Of a stretch of 64,000 nucleotides of DNA, positions 18,732 through 27,115 are shown piece by piece. The translations under genes and the position numbers were made by a program. The stretch is from the NCBI RefSeq assembly GCF_014306105.1, contig NZ_JACRVF010000001.1, positions 884,413 to 948,412 on the forward strand. The letters run 5' to 3'. Within the stretch, counting starts at the first letter, position 1; each line of letters opens with the position of its first letter. The notes below the pieces were generated by a model. It ran no database searches. It was given only the letters and a program-made list of their open reading frames with translations, and was not told the DNA's origin. Source of the stretch: Pontibacter cellulosilyticus (lineage in GTDB: Bacteria > Bacteroidota > Bacteroidia > Cytophagales > Hymenobacteraceae).

Positions 18732-19538
18732 TTGCGCAACGCCCTACTCATAACCGGAAGTATACTTGTATTCTTATACCTTCTACTCATGACCGTTTTT
18801 TCTTTACAGCAGGAGAGCTTTATATTTTTCCCTGAAAAGCTGCCGCGCAACTATACTTTTGACTTTGATACTACCTTCGAAGAAGTAGTTGTACCTGCAC
18901 CAGATGGAATACAATTGCATGGGCTGTTGTTCAAAACAGCTGCTCCGAAAGGACTGGTTTTTTACCTGCACGGCAATGCTGGCTCAGTTGCATCGTGGGG
19001 CTGGGCACATACAGCCTATACCCGTTTAGGCTACGACTTTTTTATACTTGACTACCGTGGCTACGGGAAAAGCGAAGGGGCAATCGAAAATGAAAAGCAG
19101 TTTTACGGAGATGTACAGGCAGCCTATGATAAGTTAAAAAAACGCTACAGCGAAGATCAGATTATCGTTGCCGGTTACTCCATAGGCACGGCTGCCGCTG
19201 CTAAACTGGCCTCTGAAAACAACCCCAAATTACTTATTCTTCAGGCACCCTACTATAGCCTTGCAGACCTGGCCAAAAGCCTCTACCCTATTGTTCCTGC
19301 TTTCCTGTTGAAGTATAAATTCGAGACGCATCGGTTTGTAGAAAAAGTAAAAGCACCGGTTGCGATATTTCATGGGGCACAGGATGAGATCATTTACCAC
19401 GGCTCGGCTGAGAAACTGAAAGCACATCTAAAACCCTCTGACGAAATAATAATATTGGATGGGCAAGGCCACAACGGCATGAACGAGAATCCTGACTACC
19501 AACGAGAACTGCAACGCGTGGTGGCGGAGATGAAATAA
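18732..19538 (+). CDS. Membrane-anchored alpha/beta hydrolase
   Basis: A 268-residue serine hydrolase of the S33/BEM46-like type. The oxyanion block is YLHGNAGS, the nucleophile elbow is AGYSIGTAAA (G-x-S-x-G), the acid is in GAQDEI and the His in GQGHNGM. The predicted start is a TTG at 18732, which is needed to include the hydrophobic N-terminal helix (LLITGSILVFLYLLLMTVF); the first ATG (18789) would cut it in half, and an in-frame stop at 18717 limits any longer form. Proteins of this type are often annotated as Bem46-like; substrate is unknown. 66 bases separate it from the downstream transporter gene on the same strand. Confidence 0.8.
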   Translation: MRNALLITGSILVFLYLLLMTVFSLQQESFIFFPEKLPRNYTFDFDTTFEEVVVPAPDGIQLHGLLFKTAAPKGLVFYLHGNAGSVASWGWAHTAYTRLGYDFFILDYRGYGKSEGAIENEKQFYGDVQAAYDKLKKRYSEDQIIVAGYSIGTAAAAKLASENNPKLLILQAPYYSLADLAKSLYPIVPAFLLKYKFETHRFVEKVKAPVAIFHGAQDEIIYHGSAEKLKAHLKPSDEIIILDGQGHNGMNENPDYQRELQRVVAEMK

Positions 19539-19604
19539 AGGACAGCTACTACTTCAGAACAGCTCAAACCTCCGCCCTGCTTTTGCGTTTACTTCACTTC
19601 GAAG

Positions 19605-20687
19605 ATGAACACCAAAAGCCTGAGCCAATTTAACAAAGGGTTGCTTGGGGTACTGCTGATAAGTATACTGCTGTACCTGGGCAAGTCCTTCCTGATACCC
19701 ATAGCCATTGCCGCCTTTTTTGCAATGCTGTTGTACCCTATGGTACTAAGGCTGCAGCAACGCTTTCATATTAAAGAACCAGTGGCGGCATTGCTGTCTA
19801 TCCTGTTATTGCTGACAGTGCTTGTCGCCATCGGAACAACAGTTTATTACCAGGTAAAAAGCCTGGAGTCGGACTTACCGCGCATTGAGGCCAAAGTAGA
19901 TGAAAAAACGGAACGGCTGCAGTGGCTGCTGTATGAAAAAACAGACCTCAGCACCTATGAGCAGGAAGAGATTATTGAAGAGAAGAAGCCTGACATTGTA
20001 AAAGCGGTCTTTAAAAGTGTGCGCGACTTTGTGTTACAGGGGCTTATCGTACTAGTGTTTGTCTTCATTGTGCTCACCTACACCTTTTTCTTTATGGTGT
20101 ATCAGCAGAGGATACAGAACTTCTTTATCAAGCTACGAATGTTTGATAGCCAGAAAGAAGCAAAGGTCATGTTGGCCAGAGTGTCCAGGATCATCCACGA
20201 TTACCTTAAAGGAACCCTCAGCGTTATTTCTATACTAGCTGTAGTGTATGCGCTTGGTTTCTGGGCGATAGACCTGGAGCATGCCATACTTTTTGCGCTT
20301 ATTACAGCCCTGCTGCGCATTATTCCATACTTTGGTTCTTTTTTGGGTATTGCTTTCCCGATAGCATACGCGCTGCTAACCAAAGACTCGTTCTGGTATC
20401 CTGCTGCAGTACTCTTGTTTTTTATGGCTACACAGATTCTGGAAGCAAACCTGCTAACGCCCTACATTACGGGTTCCAGGGTAAAGCTTAACCCATTGGC
20501 AACAGTATTTGTGATCCTGCTCGGAAACCTTATCTGGGGTATAGCCGGCATGATACTGTTTGTACCGCTCTTTGCCAGCCTAAAGATTTTCTTTGATAAG
20601 GTCCCACACCTGAATGCCTATGCTTACATACTTGGGAATGGAGATGTAGAAGAGGGATTGGCACCAGAAGAGGAAAAAGAAGTGTAA
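19605..20687 (+). CDS. AI-2E family transporter (YdiK/PerM-like)
   Basis: A 360-residue polytopic protein. The N-terminus has two to three membrane helices (LLGVLLISILLYLGKSFL, AIAAFFAMLLYPMVL), then a helical soluble part at about 80-145, then five hydrophobic segments. The conserved block RIIPYFGSFLGIAFPI and the LTPYITGSRVKLNP motif near 285-295 are typical of the AI-2E exporter/PerM family. Members include an autoinducer-2 exporter and Na+/H+ antiporters, so the substrate cannot be given. Its stop codon lies one base from the stop of the convergent hydrolase. Confidence 0.88.
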   Translation: MNTKSLSQFNKGLLGVLLISILLYLGKSFLIPIAIAAFFAMLLYPMVLRLQQRFHIKEPVAALLSILLLLTVLVAIGTTVYYQVKSLESDLPRIEAKVDEKTERLQWLLYEKTDLSTYEQEEIIEEKKPDIVKAVFKSVRDFVLQGLIVLVFVFIVLTYTFFFMVYQQRIQNFFIKLRMFDSQKEAKVMLARVSRIIHDYLKGTLSVISILAVVYALGFWAIDLEHAILFALITALLRIIPYFGSFLGIAFPIAYALLTKDSFWYPAAVLLFFMATQILEANLLTPYITGSRVKLNPLATVFVILLGNLIWGIAGMILFVPLFASLKIFFDKVPHLNAYAYILGNGDVEEGLAPEEEKEV

Positions 20688-20688
20688 G

Positions 20689-21396
20689 CTAAGCTTGTGC
20701 TCTGCCATCCAGAAACCAGTTGACCGCATCTTCCGAGATAGCAGCTGGTATCTCATGGCCACCATCAAATTCTGTAAACTTCACCTCGAGGCCCTGCTGC
20801 TGCAGTTGCGGCACAATGCGTCTGCCACACGGATCTATGGGCAGCACAGGATCTTCAACCCCATGCGAAATGAAAACGGCCGGCTTTCCATGCCTTTCCA
20901 GGGTATAAGCAAAGCCCGGCGAAAAAGCTATGATGTGTGTAAAAAGATCGCCGTTTGTCAGGCCCATGCTCAGTGCATACGACGCTCCGTCAGAAAAACC
21001 ACCAATGGCCAACTGTTCTTTGTTGATAGCATATTGCGAGAACACCTCCGCCAGTGCTCCATCTAAGCTTATCACATCAGGCCCAAAAGAATGGTCGGCA
21101 ATTATGTCCCAGGAATATGACCTGGAAGCCGGGGCAACAAGTATAATATTTAGCTCGTCAGCGTAGCGCCGCAACAACGAGAGTCCCTGCTCTGCCGGGG
21201 CACCTGCACCGTGCAGCATAACTGCCAGTGCGGCAGGCTGAGTGGGAGTATACTTTTCAGGGATGTACAGGAGCGTGTCTTTTTCTTTTGCCAAGCCAAG
21301 CGCATATACCCCTGCAGGCTTGTCTTCTTTTAGTGATAAAGCCTCTGTTCGTGCAGTTAAACGCCCTGTTTTATACTTGTCTCTTTCTGTAACCAT
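20689..21396 (-). CDS. Alpha/beta hydrolase (phospholipase/carboxylesterase-like)
   Basis: A 235-residue cytosolic esterase-like protein. The oxyanion region is MLHGAGAPA, the nucleophile is in GGFSDGASYAL (G-x-S-x-G), the acid is in SHGVEDPVLP and the His in DGGHEIP. This order and the size fit the carboxylesterase/phospholipase family (YpfH-, PhaC-depolymerase-like). No signal peptide. It is convergent with the AI-2E transporter gene and stands alone. The upstream intergenic region contains a CCTCCTA inverted repeat but that is nearer the next gene. Confidence 0.82.
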   Translation of the reverse strand: MVTERDKYKTGRLTARTEALSLKEDKPAGVYALGLAKEKDTLLYIPEKYTPTQPAALAVMLHGAGAPAEQGLSLLRRYADELNIILVAPASRSYSWDIIADHSFGPDVISLDGALAEVFSQYAINKEQLAIGGFSDGASYALSMGLTNGDLFTHIIAFSPGFAYTLERHGKPAVFISHGVEDPVLPIDPCGRRIVPQLQQQGLEVKFTEFDGGHEIPAAISEDAVNWFLDGRAQA

Positions 21397-21573
21397 ATTT
21401 TCACCGCATTTAGTGGTAGCATAATTTTATATTACGATGATCCGGACTTAAGTATAAAAGCTGGGTTCAGGCAGCCAGAAGCAAGATTTGTCTGGCTTGA
21501 AGTACAGCAAATACAGCTATACCTAAAGAGGTTTCCTAATCCTATACCCGCTTTCCACCGTACAAAATGGTAC

Positions 21574-21591
21574 CCTCCTATAATTAGGAGG
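21574..21591. promoter_or_regulatory. Inverted repeat between divergent genes
   Basis: CCTCCTA-N4-TAGGAGG, a perfect 7-bp inverted repeat, 36 bases before the ATG of the 111-residue gene. It may be an operator or a 5'-leader hairpin. Confidence 0.35.
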
Positions 21592-21626
21592 TGTAAAACC
21601 AATTTTAAATCAAAAGAAGACAAACA

Positions 21627-21962
21627 ATGAGTACGAATAATAGAAATATCGAAAACAAGGGAGATTTTAACCAGGATAAGAATGTGAGCGGACGTCCTGA
21701 GGGCACAGACAGAGGCCCGATTGCAGGTGGCGCAGATAACACACGCGGTGAGAACAAGAAAAGTGCAGAAGGATCCAGCGGTGGAGCAAAAAAGGGTAAA
21801 GACACACCTCAGAAAGACAGCCCGCAGGGTTCTAACGCAAACTTAACAACTACCAGCCGCGGTGCCGACAGCACTGACAAGGAGTTCAGAAACAATCAGC
21901 CTAATGCCAGCACTTTAAAAGGACACAAGAGCAGCTCAGGTTTAGGAAATGAAAAGCACTAG
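21627..21962 (+). CDS. Small hydrophilic low-complexity protein
   Basis: A 111-residue protein made almost only of Asn, Gly, Ser, Lys, Asp, Thr and Gln, with no hydrophobic core, so it is probably disordered in solution. I recognise no family. Proteins with this makeup are often stress or desiccation related, but nothing here shows that. It is ended by a strong GC-rich terminator, which supports that it is a real transcribed gene. A CCTCCTA inverted repeat lies just upstream. Confidence 0.7.
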   Translation: MSTNNRNIENKGDFNQDKNVSGRPEGTDRGPIAGGADNTRGENKKSAEGSSGGAKKGKDTPQKDSPQGSNANLTTTSRGADSTDKEFRNNQPNASTLKGHKSSSGLGNEKH

Positions 21963-21984
21963 CCTGTAAGCCAAATGATAACAG

Positions 21985-22016
21985 CAAGCGGCCCGGCATT
22001 ACTGCCGGGCCGCTTG
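21985..22016 (+). terminator. Rho-independent terminator
   Basis: A 14-bp perfect GC-rich stem (21985-21998 with 22003-22016), 4-base loop, then TTTT. It ends the 111-residue gene. Confidence 0.92.
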
Positions 22017-22071
22017 TTTTACAGATATACCAGCTATAAAACAGGAACCTCTTGTGTAATGTTTAGAAAGT

Positions 22072-22536
22072 ATGATGCGCTGGATAGACGTGCTGACATA
22101 TGCTAAGTATGGTAACCCGGAGCCGCCTTATAAAGTGGAGAAGACGGAGAATGAATGGCAGCAACTATTGACACCGAAGCAGTATGAAGTAACCAGGTTA
22201 AAAGGCACAGAACCTCCCTACCGCAACGCTTACTGCCGTTTTTATGGGCCGGGCAATTATGTTTGTGTCGGTTGTGGCAGTTTGTTGTTTCGTTCAGAGA
22301 CAAAGTATCATGCTATATCCGGGTGGCCTAGTTTTATGCAACCTGCATCTAAAGGAATACTGAAATATAGTTTCGACGATAGCCACAACATGCATAGAAT
22401 CGAAGTACAGTGTAACGTATGCAGCAATCACCTGGGTCATGTTTTTAACGATGGGCCAGAGCCGGCCAGACTGCGCTACTGCATTAACTCTGAGAGCCTG
22501 GTACTGCAGGAGCCAGATAAAGATGATCAACCGTAA
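22072..22536 (+). CDS. msrB: Peptide-methionine (R)-S-oxide reductase
   Basis: A 154-residue repair enzyme that reduces methionine-R-sulfoxide in proteins. The blocks KGTEPPYRNAY, SGWPSF, HLGHVFNDGP and LRYCINS are present, with catalytic Cys137 in the last. Zinc ligands are Cys65/Cys68 (CVGC) and Cys114/Cys117 (CNVC). The first 25 residues are an N-terminal addition without a signal peptide. Two adjacent Met codons at 22072 and 22075 are both possible starts. Single gene ended by a shared bidirectional hairpin. Confidence 0.93.
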   Translation: MMRWIDVLTYAKYGNPEPPYKVEKTENEWQQLLTPKQYEVTRLKGTEPPYRNAYCRFYGPGNYVCVGCGSLLFRSETKYHAISGWPSFMQPASKGILKYSFDDSHNMHRIEVQCNVCSNHLGHVFNDGPEPARLRYCINSESLVLQEPDKDDQP

Positions 22537-22574
22537 CTATATACGCTTTTAGCTAAATCAGAAGTATAAAAAAC

Positions 22575-22606
22575 ACAGCCGCCAGAAACTGTGCTCTGGC
22601 GGCTGT
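22575..22606. terminator. Bidirectional terminator between convergent genes
   Basis: A 12-bp perfect stem (22575-22586 with 22595-22606). On the plus strand TTTATCTTTT follows; on the minus strand the A run at 22568-22573 gives a T tract. It serves msrB and the convergent Tyr/Arg/Gly-rich gene. Confidence 0.88.
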
Positions 22607-22626
22607 TTATCTTTTAAACCGTTAGT

Positions 22627-23361
22627 TTACCAATCCGATCTACGGTTGTAGCGGTCGCGGTTACGTTCGTTATACCTGTCGTCTTCTCTTCTATAAGAAT
22701 TTCTTTCATCTCTGAAGTCGCGGTTGCTGCGCGCACTGCGTTCCCTGTCTTCGTCGCGCATATTATAGCCGGTAGCCCCATAGCCCGTTCCTCCAAAGCT
22801 GCGGAATCCTCGGTTATAGCCTGTATTCTCACGGCCGGTGTTTCTAAACTCCTCATCAAAACGGCGCCCGCTGAAATCTCCTCTTCTTTGGTCAGGTCTG
22901 TCGCTGTCCTGGGTGGTATAGCCGCCGCCGCTGGAGCGTCCAAAATAGCCGTAGTTGCGGTTTATAAACTTGTCATAGTCTCCCATGCCGTTTCTTCTGC
23001 TTTCCGGCCAATAGCCTTCCTGGTGCGAAAAGCCCGGACCCTCGTTGCCTCTTGTGCCATAGTTAGAATGCCCGTAAGAAGAGCCGCCGCCTTGGTAGCT
23101 GCCTCCTTCGCCGTAGCGTGTGCCGTGACTCATGTCTCCGTAGGCTCTTGTTGCGTTTGATATTCGGTCAGATGAAGGTCGGTTGTAACGTTGCTCGTCA
23201 CGGTCAGAGCGCTGTACATTTTGCCCAAAGGAGCCATACTTGCTTTGCGGCGTATAGCGCGACAGGCTGTTTGTATTTCCTGTTAAAGGATTACCGTACT
23301 GGTCAAAATCATCATATGCACTCTTACGCTGGCGATTCTCGTTTTCAAAGTTTCTATTCAT
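22627..23361 (-). CDS. Disordered Arg/Tyr/Gly-rich protein
   Basis: A 244-residue protein of strongly biased makeup: Arg, Tyr, Gly, Asn, Ser, Asp, with short repeats such as YGxxG, SRSxR, RDRYNRR and GGGSSYG, and no hydrophobic core. A short better-ordered stretch near 115-135 (QEGYWPESRRNGMGDYDKF) may be a small motif. The mix of aromatic and Arg residues spaced by Gly/Ser/Asn is like prion-like, RNA-binding low-complexity regions that phase separate in eukaryotes. I know no family for it. The gene is single, divergent from the NmrA-like gene across 376 bases. Confidence 0.75.
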   Translation of the reverse strand: MNRNFENENRQRKSAYDDFDQYGNPLTGNTNSLSRYTPQSKYGSFGQNVQRSDRDEQRYNRPSSDRISNATRAYGDMSHGTRYGEGGSYQGGGSSYGHSNYGTRGNEGPGFSHQEGYWPESRRNGMGDYDKFINRNYGYFGRSSGGGYTTQDSDRPDQRRGDFSGRRFDEEFRNTGRENTGYNRGFRSFGGTGYGATGYNMRDEDRERSARSNRDFRDERNSYRREDDRYNERNRDRYNRRSDW

Positions 23362-23737
23362 AGCTATACTGTTAGTTTAAAAATACTCCCTTAATAAACG
23401 AAGCTTATGCTGCCATGTTGGGCTTATTCTGGTTTGTTCAGAATCTTAATTTGTTCCGGCTGCTACTTTATGATTTGTGGATAATACGCTAGTATAATTT
23501 TCAATGGTATTGGCTCACAATTTTGTAAACTTATGAAAGCACTATCTTAACTCGTCTATTTTCTAGAGTCCCGAAAAACAAACTAACAATCTGACATTTA
23601 AACCGTACAGAAATATTCTACTATATTTTTGCACACAACCCACACTACAGCTATTTATAGAGTAGCTGTTAGGTCGCCCCTGCCCTTACTCATACCATAT
23701 TATTTTTCCAGATCTATAACTAGTTAAAAAAAGTGTT
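23362..23737. other. 376-base AT-rich intergenic stretch between divergent genes
   Basis: No credible gene. It holds the promoter of the NmrA-like gene (-7 element at 23624) and presumably that of the disordered-protein gene. The leader to the NmrA start would be about 100 bases. Confidence 0.6.
23624..23631 (+). promoter_or_regulatory. Bacteroidota-type promoter (-7 element) of the NmrA-like gene
   Basis: TATTTTTG matches TAnnTTTG. TTTA at 23597-23600 lies 23 bases upstream, within the usual spacer range for the -33 box (TTTG/TTG). Confidence 0.5.
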
Positions 23738-24628
23738 ATGAAAATTCTTGTAATCGGAGGTACCGGAACTGTTGGTTCCGCAACAGTAAAAGAACTGCTT
23801 GCCCGCAACGCAGAAGTTTATGTGCTTACCCGCGACTCTGAAAAGGCTACAAATATGCCTGAAGGAGTAGAAACTGTGGTAGGCAACATTCTTGATCCTA
23901 AAACAGTGCGCTCGGCTTTTACAGGTATGGATGCCGTGTTTATGGCAAACCCGGTTAGTACAACTGAAACCAGCGAAGGCCTCTTTGCCGTGAACGGAGC
24001 GCGCCTGGCCGGGTTAAAAAAGATTGTTTACATGTCTATTCACGATTATGACAAAGCTTTGCATCTGCCGCACTTTGGGTCAAAACTATCCATCGAAGAA
24101 GCTATAAAACAATCAGGTATACCTTATACTTTCTTACGCCCAAATAACTTTTACCAGAATGACATCTGGTTTAAAGATGCGCTTTTACACCAGGGTGTTT
24201 ATATCCAACCAATCGGAGACGTTGGTATTTCCAGAGTAGATGTGCGCGATATTGCTGAGGCGGCTGCCATAACCCTAACCACAACCGGTCACGAAGGCAA
24301 AGCAATAAATGTAGTTGGACCAAAGGCGCTCACAGGTCAGGACACTGCCAACATGTGGAGCGAAGCCTTAGGTATACCTGTTTCATACTTCGGCAATGAC
24401 ATGGATGCATGGGAAAATATGATGGTGCAGTTCATGCCGGACTGGATGGTATTCGACTTCAGACTCATGTTTGAGCATTTCCAGAAGGTTGGGCTGAAGG
24501 CAACACCAGAAGACTTAGAGAAACTAACAGCCTTGCTGGGCCATGCCCCAAGAAGCTTTGGCGACTATACCAGAGAAGCCGCTGCACAGTGGGCCGTAAC
24601 TCCGGATAGTGTAGTAGCAGAAAGCTAA
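23738..24628 (+). CDS. NmrA-like NAD(P)-binding reductase
   Basis: A 296-residue atypical short-chain dehydrogenase. The Rossmann motif GGTGTVGSATVKELL is at residues 7-21. The protein lacks the Tyr-x-x-x-Lys catalytic pair in the usual place, and has the NmrA-like layout: a VGNILDP block, an IVYMSIHD strand, and the FLRPNNFYQND segment. Such proteins act as redox sensors (NmrA/HSCARG) or as quinone or NAD(P)H reductases. Single gene, ended by a strong stem-loop. Confidence 0.85.
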   Translation: MKILVIGGTGTVGSATVKELLARNAEVYVLTRDSEKATNMPEGVETVVGNILDPKTVRSAFTGMDAVFMANPVSTTETSEGLFAVNGARLAGLKKIVYMSIHDYDKALHLPHFGSKLSIEEAIKQSGIPYTFLRPNNFYQNDIWFKDALLHQGVYIQPIGDVGISRVDVRDIAEAAAITLTTTGHEGKAINVVGPKALTGQDTANMWSEALGIPVSYFGNDMDAWENMMVQFMPDWMVFDFRLMFEHFQKVGLKATPEDLEKLTALLGHAPRSFGDYTREAAAQWAVTPDSVVAES

Positions 24629-24642
24629 GCTATCTTAATAAT

Positions 24643-24674
24643 CCCCTGCTGCAGTAACCTTACTGCAGCAGGGG
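24643..24674. terminator. Stem-loop after the NmrA-like gene
   Basis: A 14-bp perfect stem (24643-24656 with 24661-24674), 4-base loop. There is only a weak T tract (TATTCAATT), so it may work as an mRNA 3' end rather than a simple terminator. Confidence 0.65.
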
Positions 24675-24704
24675 TATTCAATTACACCCGTATAAACTGA
24701 TACC

Positions 24705-25115
24705 ATGAACCAGGACAAAGAAAAAGATACCACAAGCAATACTTCTGTGGCAGAACGGCTGGCAGAAAAGATTGGCATATCTGCCAATGCTTCACATATT
24801 TATGGCGACCCAGTAGAGCGCCACGGAACTACAGTGATTCCTGTGGCAAAGGCTGCTTATGGTTTCGGAGGCGGAAACGGCAACGAAGGATCTGGCGGTG
24901 GCGGAGGTATGTCGTTAACCCCGGTTGGCTATATTGAAATAAAAGAAGGTACCACCCGCTTCCGCAGCATCCGAGACCCACAAACAACCATGAAGATAGT
25001 AGCAATCGGTAGCTTGTTCTCTTTTTTGATAGCCAAAAGCATTACAAGCCTCTTTACACAAGACAACGACTACAAGGGAAAAAAGAAAAATAAGAAGAAG
25101 AAAAAGAAAAAGTAG
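24705..25115 (+). CDS. GerW/YtfJ-family protein with polylysine tail
   Basis: A 136-residue protein of the sporulation YtfJ/GerW family. The hallmark is the Gly-rich run ending GGGGGMSLTPVGYIEIKEG, preceded by VYG-like DPVERHGTTVIPVAKA. In Firmicutes the family acts in spore germination, but it is widespread in non-sporulating bacteria with no known role. A hydrophobic segment at about 100-117 (MKIVAIGSLFSFLIAKSI) is followed by KGKKKNKKKKKKK at the very end. The gene sits between the NmrA-like gene and a VOC gene, 23 bases before the latter. Confidence 0.8.
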   Translation: MNQDKEKDTTSNTSVAERLAEKIGISANASHIYGDPVERHGTTVIPVAKAAYGFGGGNGNEGSGGGGGMSLTPVGYIEIKEGTTRFRSIRDPQTTMKIVAIGSLFSFLIAKSITSLFTQDNDYKGKKKNKKKKKKK

Positions 25116-25138
25116 CCCAGTCACTTGCCCCTTTAAGT

Positions 25139-25645
25139 ATGAAGAACAAGTACACCATACCAGCGCAAACCCGGATTGGGCACGTGCACCTGAAAGTGGC
25201 TGACCTGGACCGCGCCATGAAGTTTTACTGTGATCTGCTGGGTTTTGAACTGACTACGATGTATGGGAAAGATGCAGCCTTTATTTCTGCAGGCGGCTAC
25301 CATCACCACATCGGGTTAAACACTTGGTACAGCAAAGGTGGGTCGCCTGCGCCTGTGAGCAGCACGGGCCTCTTTCATACGGCCATCCTCTACCCTACAC
25401 GAAAAGACCTGGCAGCTATACTTAAACGGTTAATTGAGGCTGACTATCCGCTTGCCGGTGCGTCAGATCATGGTGTTTCAGAAGCTTTATACTTATCAGA
25501 CCCCGACCAGAACGGCGTAGAACTTTACTGGGATCGGCCTCGAGAGAAATGGCCTCAGCACGAAGACGGCTCACTGCACATGTATACCCGCCCATTAGAC
25601 CTGCAAGACCTTTTATCCGAACTGGATCAGGATTCACAGGATTAA
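25139..25645 (+). CDS. VOC family protein (extradiol dioxygenase/glyoxalase-like)
   Basis: A 168-residue protein with the paired beta-alpha-beta-beta-beta layout. The N-terminal block GHVHLKVADLDRAMKFYCDLLGF gives the first His ligand (His15 or His17). The second half has LFHTAILYP and the Glu ligand in GVELYWDRP. It resembles single-domain catechol-2,3-dioxygenase CatE-like proteins; the reaction is unknown. Follows the GerW/YtfJ-like gene by 23 bases and is probably co-transcribed. It converges with the TcmP gene. Confidence 0.85.
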   Translation: MKNKYTIPAQTRIGHVHLKVADLDRAMKFYCDLLGFELTTMYGKDAAFISAGGYHHHIGLNTWYSKGGSPAPVSSTGLFHTAILYPTRKDLAAILKRLIEADYPLAGASDHGVSEALYLSDPDQNGVELYWDRPREKWPQHEDGSLHMYTRPLDLQDLLSELDQDSQD

Positions 25646-25717
25646 TTAAATGTTAGGTTCTCCTACTGCTCTTGCTGCTCCTAATTTAGCGGCAGGTGAA
25701 GGCAATCAAATATCAGC

Positions 25718-26842
25718 CTATTTATAAGCGATGATCGAAGAAAAATTAACCTTGCGCATCGGTTTTCTGCTGATCGGGTTGATAGACTCTACCACCCCCT
25801 CTTTTCTAAGGTTTTCGAATGCCTCCAGGTAATTGCCCCGAATGTAGTTGGTGCCAATGTTATGGTGCCTGTAAATGCTATCAAGGGGCAGGTTGTGGTA
25901 AAACGATGCTTTACCTGCCAACTCAGAAATCAAGTTTTTAATAGAATACCGATATTGCTCCTGGAAGAGGGATAACTGGTGCTTGATGTTGGCACCGAAG
26001 AGAGGCACACCGTCTTCCTGGAAATCGCTGTAGGCAAGCATCAACTCCTTCATCTTCATGTAGGCCGTGTCGGTTTTAGACACAAAAAAGAGGTAATGGC
26101 TGGTTTGGTGCTTCTTCGGTAAACTAATTTTAAAGCGGAAGGTCTTGTAGTCTCTTTCTTTGAAGATATCCTCGAAACTGTCTACCATAAAATCCTCGCG
26201 CTGCGAAGCATCCTGGTAACGCTCGCAAAACTCTTTTATCCGGGCAATACGCTCAGCTCCGAAAATATCAGTGAGCAGGTCATCTGGTCCGGCATTGAGT
26301 ATGGCAGGGCGCATTTTGGCAGGGCTAAACAGCATAAACACATCTAACCCCCAGCGTTTAACAGACTGTAGCAGAATCTGCTGCGCGAAAGTATAGCCAA
26401 ACGGGTCGGTATACATCAGTGCAGGCGTATCAGTACCCAGCAATTTTGCGAGCAGGCTAAAGTTTACTTCCTCGTTAAGTATAACCGGTTTATAGATCAG
26501 GTTTTCGTAGTATGGCAGGGCCTCCAGGTTCTGCTTCAGCTTTTGAGTTACTGTTGGCTTTTCGTCTGTAAAAAAAGTACGAACGATCTTGTTCAGGTTA
26601 AACTTATCAGTGGCTCCGAAAATACTGTTCAAGATCTTTACAGGAGTTGCTGGGTTGCCCTTTTCGACCTTCCCTTCACCGGCAAACAAATCGATATACG
26701 CCAGCGCATGGTTAGACTTGTACCGTTGCCCCTGAAGTATGGATGTACACCAATCTTTAAAGAAATCATTCAGAATCTGTGACTTGATCTCAGTTGTATC
26801 CCGCTGCGTGGTAAAAAAATCGCTGGTATCTACAGTAGACAT
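25718..26842 (-). CDS. tcmP: Three-Cys-motif partner protein TcmP-like
   Basis: A 374-residue protein. The N-terminal part reads KSQILNDFFKDWCTSIL, then ALAYIDLFAGEGKVEKGNPATPVKIL, then MYTDPFGYTF near 160. This order (a DLFAGxG block like that of Rossmann-type methyltransferases, then a DPFG block) is the hallmark of TcmP, the partner of three-Cys-motif (Gp37/Gp68-type) proteins. The start at 26842 is chosen because an exact promoter element (TAACTTTG, minus strand) lies at 26891-26898, inside the longer reading frame. No three-Cys-motif gene is next to it, so this copy is an orphan. The function is not known. Confidence 0.75.
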   Translation of the reverse strand: MSTVDTSDFFTTQRDTTEIKSQILNDFFKDWCTSILQGQRYKSNHALAYIDLFAGEGKVEKGNPATPVKILNSIFGATDKFNLNKIVRTFFTDEKPTVTQKLKQNLEALPYYENLIYKPVILNEEVNFSLLAKLLGTDTPALMYTDPFGYTFAQQILLQSVKRWGLDVFMLFSPAKMRPAILNAGPDDLLTDIFGAERIARIKEFCERYQDASQREDFMVDSFEDIFKERDYKTFRFKISLPKKHQTSHYLFFVSKTDTAYMKMKELMLAYSDFQEDGVPLFGANIKHQLSLFQEQYRYSIKNLISELAGKASFYHNLPLDSIYRHHNIGTNYIRGNYLEAFENLRKEGVVESINPISRKPMRKVNFSSIIAYK

Positions 26843-26890
26843 GATATTGTAAGCGTGCTTTAAAGAAGTATGAGTGCCTCTGACAAAACA

Positions 26891-26898
26891 CAAAGTTA
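26891..26898 (-). promoter_or_regulatory. Bacteroidota-type -7 element for tcmP
   Basis: TAACTTTG on the minus strand matches TAnnTTTG exactly and lies about 50 bases before the ATG at 26842. It lies inside the possible N-terminal extension and supports the shorter start. Confidence 0.45.
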
Positions 26899-27115
26899 AG
26901 GCTGATTTTGGATTGCGCTCTAAAATATTGGATGAAAAGAACAATTGCCATCACCCAAACCTGAAACACCTGCTACAGCTAAACATTTATACTAGTAAAG
27001 TACCACCTGCACCACCCCATCCTCGTATTAGGCTCATATGTGTCCGGTAATTTTACAAAAGGAGCAACCAGAATGTATACCTGCTCCCTTCACCGCACAC
27101 CTGAAGCACGACCAC

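Noticed and set aside
26843-26944. Longer N-terminus for TcmP from 26944
   Set aside because: An exact promoter element at 26891-26898 lies inside it, and family members begin near the second Met.
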